Source of the DNA: an uncultured Granulicatella sp.
Lineage (GTDB): Bacteria > Bacillota > Bacilli > Lactobacillales > Aerococcaceae
Reading direction: 5' to 3'
Length of the DNA: 21,441 nt
Assembly: GCA_934193545.1 (NCBI GenBank)
Contig: CAKPVL010000023.1
Location: 1-21,441, forward strand
In this document: piece after piece, positions 1 to 8,697 of the stretch
How the letters are laid out: every line of letters starts with the position of its first letter
Numbering within the stretch: position 1 is the first letter of the stretch
Notes under the pieces: generated by a model
The model's input: only the letters and a program-made list of their open reading frames with translations
Told to the model about the DNA's origin: nothing
Database searches by the model: none
Translations under genes and position numbers: made by a program

Positions 1-54
1 AATGCGCCTCACTTTCTACAAATTCACACACTATTGTACCATAAAAAAGCCCTA

Positions 55-606
55 TCACAAAGGTTTCTCTGTCTGCAATATTTCTGCGATTTTATCAAAT
101 GTCATCCCATTTCGAATCGTAATCGTCTTATAAAATGGTTGCTTCAAAATTTTCTTATGGTAAGTCGTTTTTTGATACTCTGCCTCATCGATTTTCGCCC
201 AGAAGACTGCACATTTCCCGACATAGACTCTCTCGTTATAAAACTCAGACTCTTCTACAAATCGAACAACTTCATCAGTATCTGTCCCGTGTGAGAAAAA
301 TAAAATATCTTTTCTAGCAAACTCATCCTTCCACCATTCCGGAAGCCCCGCCATTTCTTCTAAGTATTCCTCTTTTGAAAGCAGCACAAACGGAATCGTA
401 AAGTCGTAATTCTCTTCTAGCATCTTTTCAACCTTCAAAACGATATTTCCTACACTCTCATCGCTTGCAAAAAACAAGTTTCCGCTATTAATGTACGAAT
501 CCACATCGCTGAACCCTTCACGTCTGAGCAATTCCTTCAGTTCACTCATCACGACTTTATTTTTGCCACCAACATTGATGCCTCTTAATAAAAGCACATA
601 CCGCAT
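55..606 (-). CDS. DUF1697 family protein
   Basis: A 183-residue protein of the DUF1697 family, whose members are about 175-185 residues and have no established biochemical role. The N-terminus MRYVLLLRGINVGGKNKVVM carries the family's typical 'LRGINVGG' motif, followed by a predicted helix and a 'YINSGNLFF' strand; a 'FFSHG' segment lies near the middle. The frame stays open upstream to 675, but the start at 606 is preferred because GAGAGGTGAG lies just upstream of that ATG and homology begins there. The gene is monocistronic, reads away from the foldback element R1, and ends near the window edge, where I see no clear terminator. Family assignment is confident; function is unknown. Confidence 0.88.
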   Translation of the reverse strand: MRYVLLLRGINVGGKNKVVMSELKELLRREGFSDVDSYINSGNLFFASDESVGNIVLKVEKMLEENYDFTIPFVLLSKEEYLEEMAGLPEWWKDEFARKDILFFSHGTDTDEVVRFVEESEFYNERVYVGKCAVFWAKIDEAEYQKTTYHKKILKQPFYKTITIRNGMTFDKIAEILQTEKPL

Positions 607-711
607 CCGACTCACCTCTCTTGTCGCCCCATTATAGCACACTCTCCACGAAACGCATTCACCCCACCCCTGCACCGGTCAGCCGTGAATGAGGAACACA
701 ATCTCAAGAAC

Positions 712-744
712 TCCTCTCAACTTCCCTCAGCTTTGTTGTGAGGA
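712..744. repeat. Small inverted repeat beside element R1
   Basis: TCCTCTCAAC (712-721) and GTTGTGAGGA (735-744) are complementary at nine of ten positions around a 13-base loop. It lies just left of the large foldback element R1 and may be its outermost piece or an independent hairpin. No T-run follows on either strand, so it is not an obvious terminator. Confidence 0.4.
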
Positions 745-746
745 AT

Positions 747-1009
747 CCTTCAGGAGGCTTTTAGGTGTATCCCTGTTTCATCAATTGCGACAGAAACAGC
801 GGTTTTGTTGAAAGATTAGTGAGAACATCCATTGAATGCGAATTAGAGACACTTACGAATCCATTCGTTAGTGTCTCTTTGAGGCTTCAAAGACGAGAGA
901 CCCTAGGCTCGAGTCGGTGGCTCACTAATTCTCTTTCAACAATTAAAACCGCTTGTTTCTAAAGCAATCCACGACCACACTCCATACACCTAAAAGCCTC
1001 CCCCGAAGG
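747..1009 (+). repeat. Foldback element R1 (shared core and nested hairpins)
   Basis: A 263-bp palindromic element in the gap between the DUF1697 gene and the sugar ABC operon. The outer arms pair perfectly over 18 bp (753-770 with 984-1001). Inner arms 792-823 and 921-960 pair along their whole length with a few extra bases on the right side, including the exact blocks CTCACTAAT and CTTTCAACA. Inside are hairpin B (845-878: two 16-base arms, two-base apex, one T-T mismatch) and the 39-nt core (889-927) with stem GAC-GAG / CTC-ga-GTC. The region 841-927 aligns without gaps to the reverse strand of R3 (17539-17453). A 65-codon open frame at 765-962 is a by-product of the palindrome. The + strand is simply the orientation that matches the core in R2; which strand is transcribed is unknown. 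I recognise no named family. Confidence 0.8.
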
Positions 1010-1056
1010 GGCCTCCCTGCACCTACCCACTTTACAGCACATACTTTCTTTCCACA

Positions 1057-1087
1057 CAAAAAGCCTGAGGAAAATTCCCCAGGCCTT
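1057..1087 (-). terminator. Terminator of the sugar ABC operon
   Basis: Read on the minus strand, GCCTGGGGA pairs with TCCTCAGGC (one G-T wobble) around a short loop and is followed by a T5 tract. It lies about 35 bases after the stop codon of the solute-binding protein gene, the last gene of the operon. Confidence 0.8.
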
Positions 1088-1122
1088 CGTTGTGATTGTG
1101 TTGTGAATGAACTTATATGTGA

Positions 1123-2418
1123 TTATTGATTCCACGCTGCATCAAATTGTGCTTTAGAATCTGTAACTAATTGATCTACATTAGCATTTTCAGTCTTGAA
1201 GATTTTTTCTAAAATCGTACGAACTTCTGCGTATGCAGGGTCAGAGTTTTCAACTACAGGAATTGAGAATAAATTCTTAGTAGCTTCGCCTAAAATTGCA
1301 GGAACTTTAGAGTTTGATTTCTTGTATTCATCTTTTTCTAACACTGAAGCAACTGTTGGCATGTAACCAGTTTGTTGTGCCCAGTATAATTGAGATTCAG
1401 CTGAAGATAAGAATTTCAAGTATAAGAATGCTGCAGTACGTTGTTCTTCAGTTGTAGAACCTTCGAACATGTAAATGTCAGTACCTTGTTGTAAGTTGAA
1501 TTTCTCAGGACGAACTGCTACTCCGTATTCGAAACCAGCTTCTTTAGCGCCTTTAGCTACGAATGATTCACCAGCTGTTGAACCAACATACATAGCCACT
1601 TTTTTGTTTTGGAATGGTGCTGATAAGTATTTATCTGAACCAGCTACACGGAAGTATCCATCTTTAATTCCGTCTGCGTAGTATTTAACAACTTCTTTTG
1701 AAGCGTCACTTGCGAAGTCTAATTCTTTAGTGAAGTCAATGCCTTTGTTCTTCATACCAATTGCATAGTAGTTGTTTAATGAGTCGAAACCAGCACCAAC
1801 AACTTCGTGGTTAGATTTTTCGTAAATTGTTTTAGCTGCTTCTTTTAATTCATCTAAAGTAGTTGGAACTTTAACACCGTATTGTTTCAATAAATCTGCA
1901 TTGTAGAATAATACTTCTGTAGATTTGTTGAATGGGATACCGTATTGTACTCCTTTGATTTTAGCACCATCCATTAAGTCTGAACGGATTTCTTCACCTT
2001 TCTTGAATCCGATTGTTTCGTTTTCAATGTATGGTTTGAAGTCTACCAATGTATCTTGCTCAGCAGCATTGAATAACCAGTTAGGATATGCTTGAGTGAT
2101 TGTTGGTAAGTCTTTTGGTGAAGTTAAAGTTGAGTTAATTTTAGCTTGTAAATCTTTGTATGAAGATTGGTTTTGTAACTCTACTTTGATATTTGGGTTA
2201 GCTTTCATGAAGTCTTCTGTTAATTTTTGAAGAGCTTTTTCAAGCTGACCGTTCATAGCATGCCAGAAAGTGATTGTAGTTTCTGATTTAACCTCTGTTA
2301 CGATGTCTTTTTTAGTTTCAGCTTGTTGTGAGCTGTTTGATGAGTTAGCTCCACATGCTGTTAACGCTACAACTGATGCTGTTGCTAGTGTCGCTTTTAC
2401 TAAAGATTTGAATTTCAT
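1123..2418 (-). CDS. Carbohydrate ABC transporter solute-binding lipoprotein (UgpB/MalE-like)
   Basis: A 431-residue family 1 extracellular solute-binding protein. It has a lipoprotein signal peptide with positively charged start, hydrophobic core and lipobox LTAC, predicting Cys22 as the lipidated residue, then a Ser/Asn/Gln-rich linker. The mature part starts with 'TTITFWHAMNGQLEKAL', the fold entry typical of UgpB/MalE-type proteins. It would capture a sugar, oligosaccharide or glycerol-3-phosphate-like ligand at the cell surface for the permeases encoded upstream in the same operon. It is the last gene of the operon, 27 bases after the metallo-beta-lactamase gene, with its own strong AAAGGAG ribosome site. 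The substrate cannot be read from sequence; UgpB-like is a family resemblance only. Confidence 0.92.
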   Translation of the reverse strand: MKFKSLVKATLATASVVALTACGANSSNSSQQAETKKDIVTEVKSETTITFWHAMNGQLEKALQKLTEDFMKANPNIKVELQNQSSYKDLQAKINSTLTSPKDLPTITQAYPNWLFNAAEQDTLVDFKPYIENETIGFKKGEEIRSDLMDGAKIKGVQYGIPFNKSTEVLFYNADLLKQYGVKVPTTLDELKEAAKTIYEKSNHEVVGAGFDSLNNYYAIGMKNKGIDFTKELDFASDASKEVVKYYADGIKDGYFRVAGSDKYLSAPFQNKKVAMYVGSTAGESFVAKGAKEAGFEYGVAVRPEKFNLQQGTDIYMFEGSTTEEQRTAAFLYLKFLSSAESQLYWAQQTGYMPTVASVLEKDEYKKSNSKVPAILGEATKNLFSIPVVENSDPAYAEVRTILEKIFKTENANVDQLVTDSKAQFDAAWNQ

Positions 2419-2445
2419 TTTTCTTCTCCTTTTGTTATATAGTTT

Positions 2446-3738
2446 TTACAACACAATTTTTTCGCCGCGATACGGCAATATTCTGTCACCATACGGATTC
2501 ACCAGAAGTTCTGGTTTTAACGTATGAATTGGAACCAAACATTTAGGCTCGATCATCGCAATAATGCGGTCTAAGTCGTCCGGTTTTGCGTGACCTGAGC
2601 AAGCTAGGCGTACAAACTCAATGTGTTTTTCCGCCAATAAATCAAGAAACGGTTGATAGTTCGGATCAAAGTCCCCAAGAGGCTGCGCATCGCTATGGAT
2701 GTATAAGCTTCCTTCTTGCAAACGTTCGAAATGATCGACTGCTTGCCATAAGTACTTCGAAGTATCCTCTAACAACGTTTGATATGAAATTTCTAAAGTA
2801 GGATCAAGTTCGTCGAGCTTAGGAGCTCCTTCTCTATAGTAGTAATGAGCTTCTTTTTGGAAAACTTCTTTGAGAAGTGCCGCCATCGTTGCTTCTAAAA
2901 CAACAGTACGGCTTGTTCCTTCGACGATTTTTTCAAAACGACGGACATTTGCAGGATAGCCATTAAATGTGATTTGTCGATTTGGATTTTCTTGTTCGAG
3001 GCGAGCGATATGACGGATCACATCTTCCTCATTTTCAGGTTTAATTTCGTCTTCAACCTCTTTACGGTCTCCAAAGCTAATCGATACGCCTTCCATCATT
3101 AAAAGGTCGGTATGTTTTGCCTTCTTACAAAACTCGATTGTATCTTCGGCATTATGACCGTGAAGTCGTAAGTCCCCTGTATAAGTAATATGATGTCCAG
3201 GAGTTTTGATGATTAAAGCAGCAGCCCCATACGCATCATGATCGACACGCACGATTTCTACTTCGATTTCTCCAACCTTAATCACGTCTCCAGCATCTAA
3301 CCCAATCATGTCTCTTGTAAATGTATCGTCTTCAAACGGCGATGGTAGTAAGAACACGCCATTGCGGTTGAGCGAATTTACAATCATTTTTGTTTCCTTC
3401 AATGTATATAAAGGAATGTTTGGGTCTAAATAATTCAACATTCTTGTATGGTCCAAATGCGCATGAGAGATAAAGACCGCCGTGTTGGCATAGTCTTTAT
3501 CTTCATCCCCTTCATATTTGTAAGGGATACGTGCATCGTACATATTTTTCAAATGTGGAATCACTTTATGGTCAGTGAGTGTTTGCACCGATTCATCGGG
3601 CAGTTCTAATTCTGGTAAAAACTCAGTCCCGAAGTCAAAGAAGATATGACTATCTTTGTACGCTACTTCGATGACCGTTCCACCGATTGTCAAAATGCCG
3701 CTATGAAAGGTAATCGTTGTTTTATCCTTTGATACCAT
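2446..3738 (-). CDS. RNase J-like metallo-beta-lactamase (beta-CASP) hydrolase
   Basis: A 430-residue metallo-beta-lactamase-fold protein resembling RNase J. Visible motifs are 'SHAHLDH' (about residues 91-97, metal-binding motif 2), 'VDHD' near 167, 'YTGDLRLHG' (about 186-194), a beta-CASP-like middle part containing 'RTVVLEA', then 'CSGHAKPDDL' (from about 380) and 'PIHT' (about 403). It is shorter than RNase J (about 550 residues) and lacks the C-terminal domain. The open frame begins with TTG at 3747, but the ATG at 3738 has AGAGGGG at proper spacing, so that start is chosen; it overlaps the end of the upstream permease gene by 17 bases. Placement inside a sugar ABC importer operon is unusual and may mean it processes the imported compound, or may be incidental. 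Nuclease or phosphodiesterase activity is inferred from fold only. Confidence 0.87.
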   Translation of the reverse strand: MVSKDKTTITFHSGILTIGGTVIEVAYKDSHIFFDFGTEFLPELELPDESVQTLTDHKVIPHLKNMYDARIPYKYEGDEDKDYANTAVFISHAHLDHTRMLNYLDPNIPLYTLKETKMIVNSLNRNGVFLLPSPFEDDTFTRDMIGLDAGDVIKVGEIEVEIVRVDHDAYGAAALIIKTPGHHITYTGDLRLHGHNAEDTIEFCKKAKHTDLLMMEGVSISFGDRKEVEDEIKPENEEDVIRHIARLEQENPNRQITFNGYPANVRRFEKIVEGTSRTVVLEATMAALLKEVFQKEAHYYYREGAPKLDELDPTLEISYQTLLEDTSKYLWQAVDHFERLQEGSLYIHSDAQPLGDFDPNYQPFLDLLAEKHIEFVRLACSGHAKPDDLDRIIAMIEPKCLVPIHTLKPELLVNPYGDRILPYRGEKIVL

Positions 3739-4540
3739 TCTTCGCAACCCCTCTAATAATTTCTTTTCTGAATACGAAGTAAATTAACAGAATTGGGATA
3801 ACCGTTAAAGTTGCTGCGGCCATTTGTAAGTGAACATCACTTCCGGCTTCTGTCGTGAAGGCAGAAAGTCCGTTGTTTAATAGACGGAATTCTTTCGTGT
3901 TTGTAACCAATAATGGCCATAGGAATGAATTCCAGCTTTGGATGAATGTTAAAATCCCTACTGTTACTAACGCTGGTTTACACATTGGCACTAAAATACG
4001 CCAGATGTATTCTAAATCGCTCGCACCGTCGATTTTAGCCGCTTTGTAGAATGTGCTTGGGATTCCTTTTAAGTATCCGTTCAAGTAGTAAATATAGAAG
4101 ATACTTGTTAAGAACGGAATGATTAACGCTACATAAGTGTTTAATAACCCTAATTGAGCGATTGTTTGGTAGTTTGTAAAGATGATTGATTCGTAAGGAA
4201 CCATTAATAGTGAAACTAAAATCATCATTACGATATTTTTTCCTTTGAACTGTAAGCTTGTTACGGCAAAGGCTGCTAGTAATGAAGTAATCACTGTTGC
4301 CACTGTTGTAAATAGAGACACGAATAATGTGTTTCCGAAGTAACGTAAGAATGGCGCACGGCTAAATACTTCTAAGTAGTTACTAAATTTGAATGAACTT
4401 GGGATGAATGACGGTGGAATACTTGTTGCTTCCGCGTATGTCATTAACCCAGTCATTACCATGTAAATAAATGGGAATACAGTAATCAACGCTAAGAAAA
4501 TTAAAAGCGCGATTGAAAAACCGTTAAATACTTTTTTCAT
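3722..4540 (-). CDS. Carbohydrate ABC transporter permease, UgpE/MalG type
   Basis: A 272-residue inner-membrane permease with about six hydrophobic helices. The cytoplasmic EAA loop is visible as 'YKAAKIDGASDLEYIWRILV' near residues 165-185; it docks on the ATPase. An N-terminal helix followed by a short 'PSSFKFSNYLEVF' stretch is typical of the MalG/UgpE branch. It begins four bases after the other permease's stop codon, and its end overlaps the metallo-beta-lactamase gene, so the genes are tightly coupled. It should form a heterodimer with the 4545-5420 product. Confidence 0.93.
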   Translation of the reverse strand: MKKVFNGFSIALLIFLALITVFPFIYMVMTGLMTYAEATSIPPSFIPSSFKFSNYLEVFSRAPFLRYFGNTLFVSLFTTVATVITSLLAAFAVTSLQFKGKNIVMMILVSLLMVPYESIIFTNYQTIAQLGLLNTYVALIIPFLTSIFYIYYLNGYLKGIPSTFYKAAKIDGASDLEYIWRILVPMCKPALVTVGILTFIQSWNSFLWPLLVTNTKEFRLLNNGLSAFTTEAGSDVHLQMAAATLTVIPILLIYFVFRKEIIRGVAKNGIKG

Positions 4541-4544
4541 CTTC

Positions 4545-5420
4545 TTATCCCTCCGCCTTTCTCAAGAATTTGTTTTGGAGGAATGTTGCAAAAAGAATGA
4601 TTGCAAACAAGATTACAGTTGCTGCCATGGCAACCCCTGGTCTTCCTGCCACATGGAACTTGTCGTAAATATAGTACACAGCTGTTGTTGCTGAGTTCGC
4701 TGGACCAGCAGTTCCGCCAAATAATGCGTACACTTGTGTATACACTTTGAATGCCCCGATTAAGTTAACCGTTGAAAGGAAGGCAATTGTTGGAACTAAT
4801 TGCGGGAATGTAATACGCCAGAAGATTTCACGGTCTGTCGCACCAAACATTTTCGCAATCTTGAAGTGCTCAGGATCAATATTACGTAATCCTGCTAAAA
4901 GGATAATAATATTGAACGCTAAACTTGTCCAAACCCCGAAGATAATCAGTGTTGGCATACTCATGTTTACGTTATCCAACCAGTTCACGGCTGGAATACC
5001 AATCAAGCCAAGGAAGAAGTTGATAATTCCGTAGTCCCCGTTAAAGAAGTAACGGAACACAATCCCGATAGCGATTGTACTTGTAACGTAAGGCATGAAG
5101 AAGATTGTTTCGAAGAAGCTTTTACGTTTAATCTTCTCGAAAATAATCCATGCAATGATGATTGAGATTAATAACGCTACTGGCACTACTGCGAATGCAT
5201 ACAATGCTGTGTTAAGTAACGCTTTATGGAATACAGGGTCTGCAATTACTTTTTGGTAGTTGTCTAAACCAGTGTATTGTAATTTTAATAGTGACCCTTT
5301 TTGGAAACTCATCCAGAACGAACGAAGTAATGGATAAATGTTAAAGAGAAGAATCACTCCTAAAGATGGGAGAAGGAATAACCAAGCTTTAGGTTGGTTC
5401 TCTGGGTTATATTTTCTCAT
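4545..5420 (-). CDS. Carbohydrate ABC transporter permease, UgpA/MalF type
   Basis: A 291-residue permease with six predicted transmembrane helices; 'WLFLLPSLGVILLFNIYPLL' near the N-terminus is characteristic of the UgpA/LacF type. The EAA loop is 'FKIAKMFGATDREIFWRITF' near residues 187-206. Its ATG shares one base with the TAA of the ATPase gene (TAATG), implying translational coupling. It pairs with the 3722-4540 permease in the importer. Confidence 0.93.
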   Translation of the reverse strand: MRKYNPENQPKAWLFLLPSLGVILLFNIYPLLRSFWMSFQKGSLLKLQYTGLDNYQKVIADPVFHKALLNTALYAFAVVPVALLISIIIAWIIFEKIKRKSFFETIFFMPYVTSTIAIGIVFRYFFNGDYGIINFFLGLIGIPAVNWLDNVNMSMPTLIIFGVWTSLAFNIIILLAGLRNIDPEHFKIAKMFGATDREIFWRITFPQLVPTIAFLSTVNLIGAFKVYTQVYALFGGTAGPANSATTAVYYIYDKFHVAGRPGVAMAATVILFAIILFATFLQNKFLRKAEG

Positions 5421-6499
5421 TAGTAAACACGCGCTCCATCTTTATCGAATAAGAAGATTTTGTGTTTTAGTAATTGGAATGAAAGTGTGTCTCCTTCTTC
5501 AATCTTATGTTCCACACTTACAATTGATTTCAAGAATTGTTCGCCTAATGGGAAGTGAAGAATACGTTCACGTCCGATTAATTCAACGCCGCTAATTGTT
5601 GTTGAGAATAGCCCTTGTTCACCTTCAGCTACTGGAACCACGTCTTCAGGACGCATTCCTAAGTAGTAGTGACCATCTGCTAATTCTTGACGTTTGCGGT
5701 CTTGTGATAATTCAGAAGTTGGTAAGTTGAATGCTGGGTGAGTAATCACGCCGTCTTTAATTTCCACTTCTGTAATGTTGATGATTGGGTTACCGATGAA
5801 TTTCGCAACGAATAAGTTACTTGGTTCTAGGTATAAGTTTTGTGGGTCATCATGTTGTTGAATGTACCCTTCGTTTAAAAGAATGATTTTATCTGAGATT
5901 GATAAAGCTTCTTCTTGGTCGTGCGTTACGAAGATGGTTGTGATTCCTACTTCTTTTACAAGACGACGGATTTCTTCACGGATTTTCAAACGTAAACGAG
6001 CGTCCAAGTTACTTAATGGCTCATCTAGTAGAAGTACTTCAGGTTTTTGAACAAGCGCACGAGTAATCGCCACACGTTGTTGTTGTCCCCCTGATAAAGT
6101 ACCAGGTTTTTTACCTGCTAGCTCTTCAATGTTTGTTAATTGCATATATTCTTCTGCAATCTTTTGAGCTTCTTCTTTAGAGATTTTGTTTTTACCAACT
6201 GTTAGTGGGAACATGATGTTCTCTAACACTGTCATATGCGGATATAACGCATAGTTTTGGAATACGAATCCGATGTTACGGTCTTTAGGTTCTGTCGTAA
6301 CAACTGAATTTCCTTTAAATTGGATGTCTCCTCCTGTTGGTGTTAATAATCCTGCGATTAAATTTAAAATTGTTGATTTCCCACAACCACTAGGTCCTAG
6401 TAAACAAACTAAGTCCCCTTGTTCAATTGAGAAATTTACTGACTTTAATGCTTCAAAGCCGTTATCGAATACTTTGTTTAAGTCAATAACATCGATCAT
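5420..6499 (-). CDS. Carbohydrate ABC transporter ATPase, UgpC/MsmK type
   Basis: A 359-residue ATPase that powers the importer. Walker A is GPSGCGKST (35-43), the Q-loop Gln is residue 80, the signature LSGGQ is 134-138, Walker B is LLLDE (155-159), and the switch His is in 'VTHDQ' at 192. The C-terminal third (about 240-359) matches the regulatory OB/TOBE-like region of UgpC/MalK/MsmK proteins. It is the first gene of the operon, preceded by a GGAGG site. Ugp and multiple-sugar ATPases are very similar and MsmK-type ATPases can serve several importers, so the operon's substrate remains open. Confidence 0.93.
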   Translation of the reverse strand: MIDVIDLNKVFDNGFEALKSVNFSIEQGDLVCLLGPSGCGKSTILNLIAGLLTPTGGDIQFKGNSVVTTEPKDRNIGFVFQNYALYPHMTVLENIMFPLTVGKNKISKEEAQKIAEEYMQLTNIEELAGKKPGTLSGGQQQRVAITRALVQKPEVLLLDEPLSNLDARLRLKIREEIRRLVKEVGITTIFVTHDQEEALSISDKIILLNEGYIQQHDDPQNLYLEPSNLFVAKFIGNPIINITEVEIKDGVITHPAFNLPTSELSQDRKRQELADGHYYLGMRPEDVVPVAEGEQGLFSTTISGVELIGRERILHFPLGEQFLKSIVSVEHKIEEGDTLSFQLLKHKIFLFDKDGARVY

Positions 6500-6536
6500 G
6501 ACGAATCCTCCAGTTTCTTTTACTTCAATACATTCT

Positions 6537-6565
6537 ATTCTACCATGTTTTTTAGAAACTGAAAA
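6537..6565 (-). promoter_or_regulatory. Probable promoter of the sugar ABC operon
   Basis: On the minus strand TAGAAT (6537-6542) is preceded by TGG, an extended -10, and 17 bases upstream lies TTTTCA (6560-6565), matching four of six -35 consensus positions. The predicted start lies about 30 bases ahead of the ATPase ATG. No operator palindrome or clear cre site was recognised. Confidence 0.55.
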
Positions 6566-6624
6566 CTGAAAAAGTAAAATTTATGAAAGCTTTTTATTGT
6601 AGACAGTTATCCCGTTTCTGAGCA

Positions 6625-6657
6625 CAAAAAAAGGACGAGAAAACCTCGCCCTTTTTA
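6625..6657 (-). terminator. Terminator after the first BceAB-type pair
   Basis: On the minus strand AAAAAGGGCGAG pairs with CTCGTCCTTTTTTT around a short loop, with a long T-run. It lies about 80 bases after the permease stop codon. The space between holds another inverted repeat (CACAAACC at about 6675-6682 and GGTTTGTG at 6717-6724) of unknown role. Confidence 0.8.
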
Positions 6658-6735
6658 CGATTTTTATAACGTGCACAAACCCCTTTAGAGTGCGGTTTTG
6701 TATCTAAAAACTTCATGGTTTGTGAACAAAATCTA

Positions 6736-8697
6736 TTAACGTTTAATAATTTTATAGTAACTACGAGACGTGATTTGGTACACGATGAGATACACCACAA
6801 CAAAGATAGCACCAATCACAATCGTTGCGTTCAGCGTTACGTTGCCGTCAACCCCGAAGAGCTGAATAATCTTACGATACATCTTGAAGGCAAATGCGGT
6901 ATGAATAAACGCCGTCACAAGCGGTAAGAAGAATACGATTAGCACTTGACGGTTGATGGATTTCTTGATGGTCTTTTGATCGATACCAAGTTTTTGTAGG
7001 ATGACGAAACGGTCACGGTCTTCGTACCCTTCAGAAATTTGTTTGTAGTAAATGACAAGGACTGCACCAATGAAGAACGCAACGGAAAGAAGTGCCCCTA
7101 CAAAGAGTAAACTACCCATAAATCCGTAGATGTCTTTGGCCGCATCCTCTCTACTTCCAACCGTGATGAATTCCTCATTACTTCCTTCAAGCACGTTAGC
7201 GTAGGCTTCAAACTCTTCTGTTTTAGCTGAAGTGTCTGTCGATGTATCCCACAATGCATAGTAGAACCCACGGCCAAGTTTACCGTCAATCATCTTCGTT
7301 GGATCCTTTACAACGGCTACATAAACATTATCTGCAACATATGGCAATTGTGGCAATTTTTCTTTAAAGTCGCCAGTATCCATCATCTCTTTGACTTGAA
7401 GCGTTAATTGTCCATTCACGCGGATAGCCGAAACATTTTTGTCTGCTCCTTTAACCAGTCCTAGAACGACTTCATTATCACCAGGCTGAAAATTCGTCCC
7501 AAAAATACGATTGTAATCATCCGCAGAGAGGAACGTAATGAACGCGGCTGGGCTATCTCCTGGATAGACTCCCTCGATGTCCACCCCGCCCTCCATACTT
7601 TTTGCGGCACGAAGCACGCTGAGGTAATTCATTTCATTGGTTACAGTGCCCTTCGATTGCGCCTTGATTTTACTAATTTGTTCTGAAAGTTGGCGAATCG
7701 TAGAGGTGTCTTCGACGAATGCCGTTGCCGAATAATCTGTTGGATAGCTTTTCTTCAATAAATCGGCTGTCCCTGTTTGCAAAGCGACCGTTGTGGCTAA
7801 TGTGACAAGTACCATCGTCGATAAAATACAAATACTTGCAAGGCCCGCCGCATTTTTACGCATACGGAATTTTAAATTAGAAATCGAAATAAAATTCGTT
7901 GGTTGGTAAAAGAGACGTTTGTTCTTTTGTAAAAGCGAAAGCAATGCAATCGAACCTGCGTCAAATAAAATATACGTTGCTAAAACAACTAATAGAACCG
8001 CTACGAAGAAAGAATATAGCGCTGCAACAGGTGCTTCAATCGTTTGCGACATATAATACGCGCCGCCGAGAAGCCCTGCACCAATGAGTGCGCGAAGAAG
8101 GATAAAGCGCCCCTTCGTTTCTCCTTTTTTCTTCTCAGAAAGCATTTCTAACGGACGGCTCATATACATCTTTGTCGCATTTAAGAAGAAGACAGCCCCG
8201 AAAATAAACGCCATCGAAATCAGTACAAAACCGACGCTACCGAGTTGCATCGAATACTCGATGCCGATTGGAATTCGAATGAGTTTCAATAAAACGGCAA
8301 ACGAGAAGCGATGGAACACGATTCCAAGCACAATCCCTAGCCCCACGCTGACCACTGAGAAAAGAAGTAATTCAATGAAACTTAACAACTGAATGTTTTT
8401 TCGGTCGAGCCCTAAGATACTATATAGGCCGTATTCTTTTAATCGATTTTTCGTCACGAAGGCATTCGCGTAAAGAATCGTTAAGAGTGCCACGAGCTGA
8501 ACCACGATAACCCCAAAGCCCAATGTTTGCGCAATGGCTCCCCCTCCACGAAGAGTGGAAAGCTCCGGCATCGCAGATAAGGCGTGCGTGATATAGAGAA
8601 TCATCGTCACCATAATGGTCGTCAGTGCATACGGCAAATATAATGAATGATTCTTTTTTAGATTCGACGTCGCCATCGAAAAAATGAGTTTAAACAT
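6736..8697 (-). CDS. BceB/FtsX-type ABC exporter permease, copy 1
   Basis: A 653-residue permease of the BceB/VraG class, known in other Firmicutes for peptide-antibiotic detoxification and sensing. It has about ten hydrophobic helices: four N-terminal, a middle group, a large extracytoplasmic domain of about 200 residues (about 320-525) containing 'PGDSPAAFITF', and three C-terminal helices. The frame opens at a GTG (8706), but the ATG at 8697 with AGAGGTG upstream is the better start, giving an 8-base overlap with the ATPase gene. The last ~135 residues differ from copy 2 at only about four positions, whereas the extracytoplasmic domain is far more divergent, suggesting different ligands. 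No BceRS-type two-component genes are in the window, so peptide resistance is a family inference. Confidence 0.88.
   Translation of the reverse strand: MFKLIFSMATSNLKKNHSLYLPYALTTIMVTMILYITHALSAMPELSTLRGGGAIAQTLGFGVIVVQLVALLTILYANAFVTKNRLKEYGLYSILGLDRKNIQLLSFIELLLFSVVSVGLGIVLGIVFHRFSFAVLLKLIRIPIGIEYSMQLGSVGFVLISMAFIFGAVFFLNATKMYMSRPLEMLSEKKKGETKGRFILLRALIGAGLLGGAYYMSQTIEAPVAALYSFFVAVLLVVLATYILFDAGSIALLSLLQKNKRLFYQPTNFISISNLKFRMRKNAAGLASICILSTMVLVTLATTVALQTGTADLLKKSYPTDYSATAFVEDTSTIRQLSEQISKIKAQSKGTVTNEMNYLSVLRAAKSMEGGVDIEGVYPGDSPAAFITFLSADDYNRIFGTNFQPGDNEVVLGLVKGADKNVSAIRVNGQLTLQVKEMMDTGDFKEKLPQLPYVADNVYVAVVKDPTKMIDGKLGRGFYYALWDTSTDTSAKTEEFEAYANVLEGSNEEFITVGSREDAAKDIYGFMGSLLFVGALLSVAFFIGAVLVIYYKQISEGYEDRDRFVILQKLGIDQKTIKKSINRQVLIVFFLPLVTAFIHTAFAFKMYRKIIQLFGVDGNVTLNATIVIGAIFVVVYLIVYQITSRSYYKIIKR

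Noticed and set aside
765..962. 65-codon open frame on the plus strand
   Set aside because: It lies inside foldback element R1, has no meaningful protein character, and its two halves reflect the inverted repeat.
6670..6724. Inverted repeat CACAAACC/GGTTTGTG as a regulatory site
   Set aside because: It lies just after the permease stop and before a clear terminator; no promoter is near, so it is only mentioned with the terminator.
6594..6815. 73-codon minus-strand open frame after the first exporter pair
   Set aside because: It overlaps the permease end and the terminator, and neither the first nor the internal ATG has a ribosome site.
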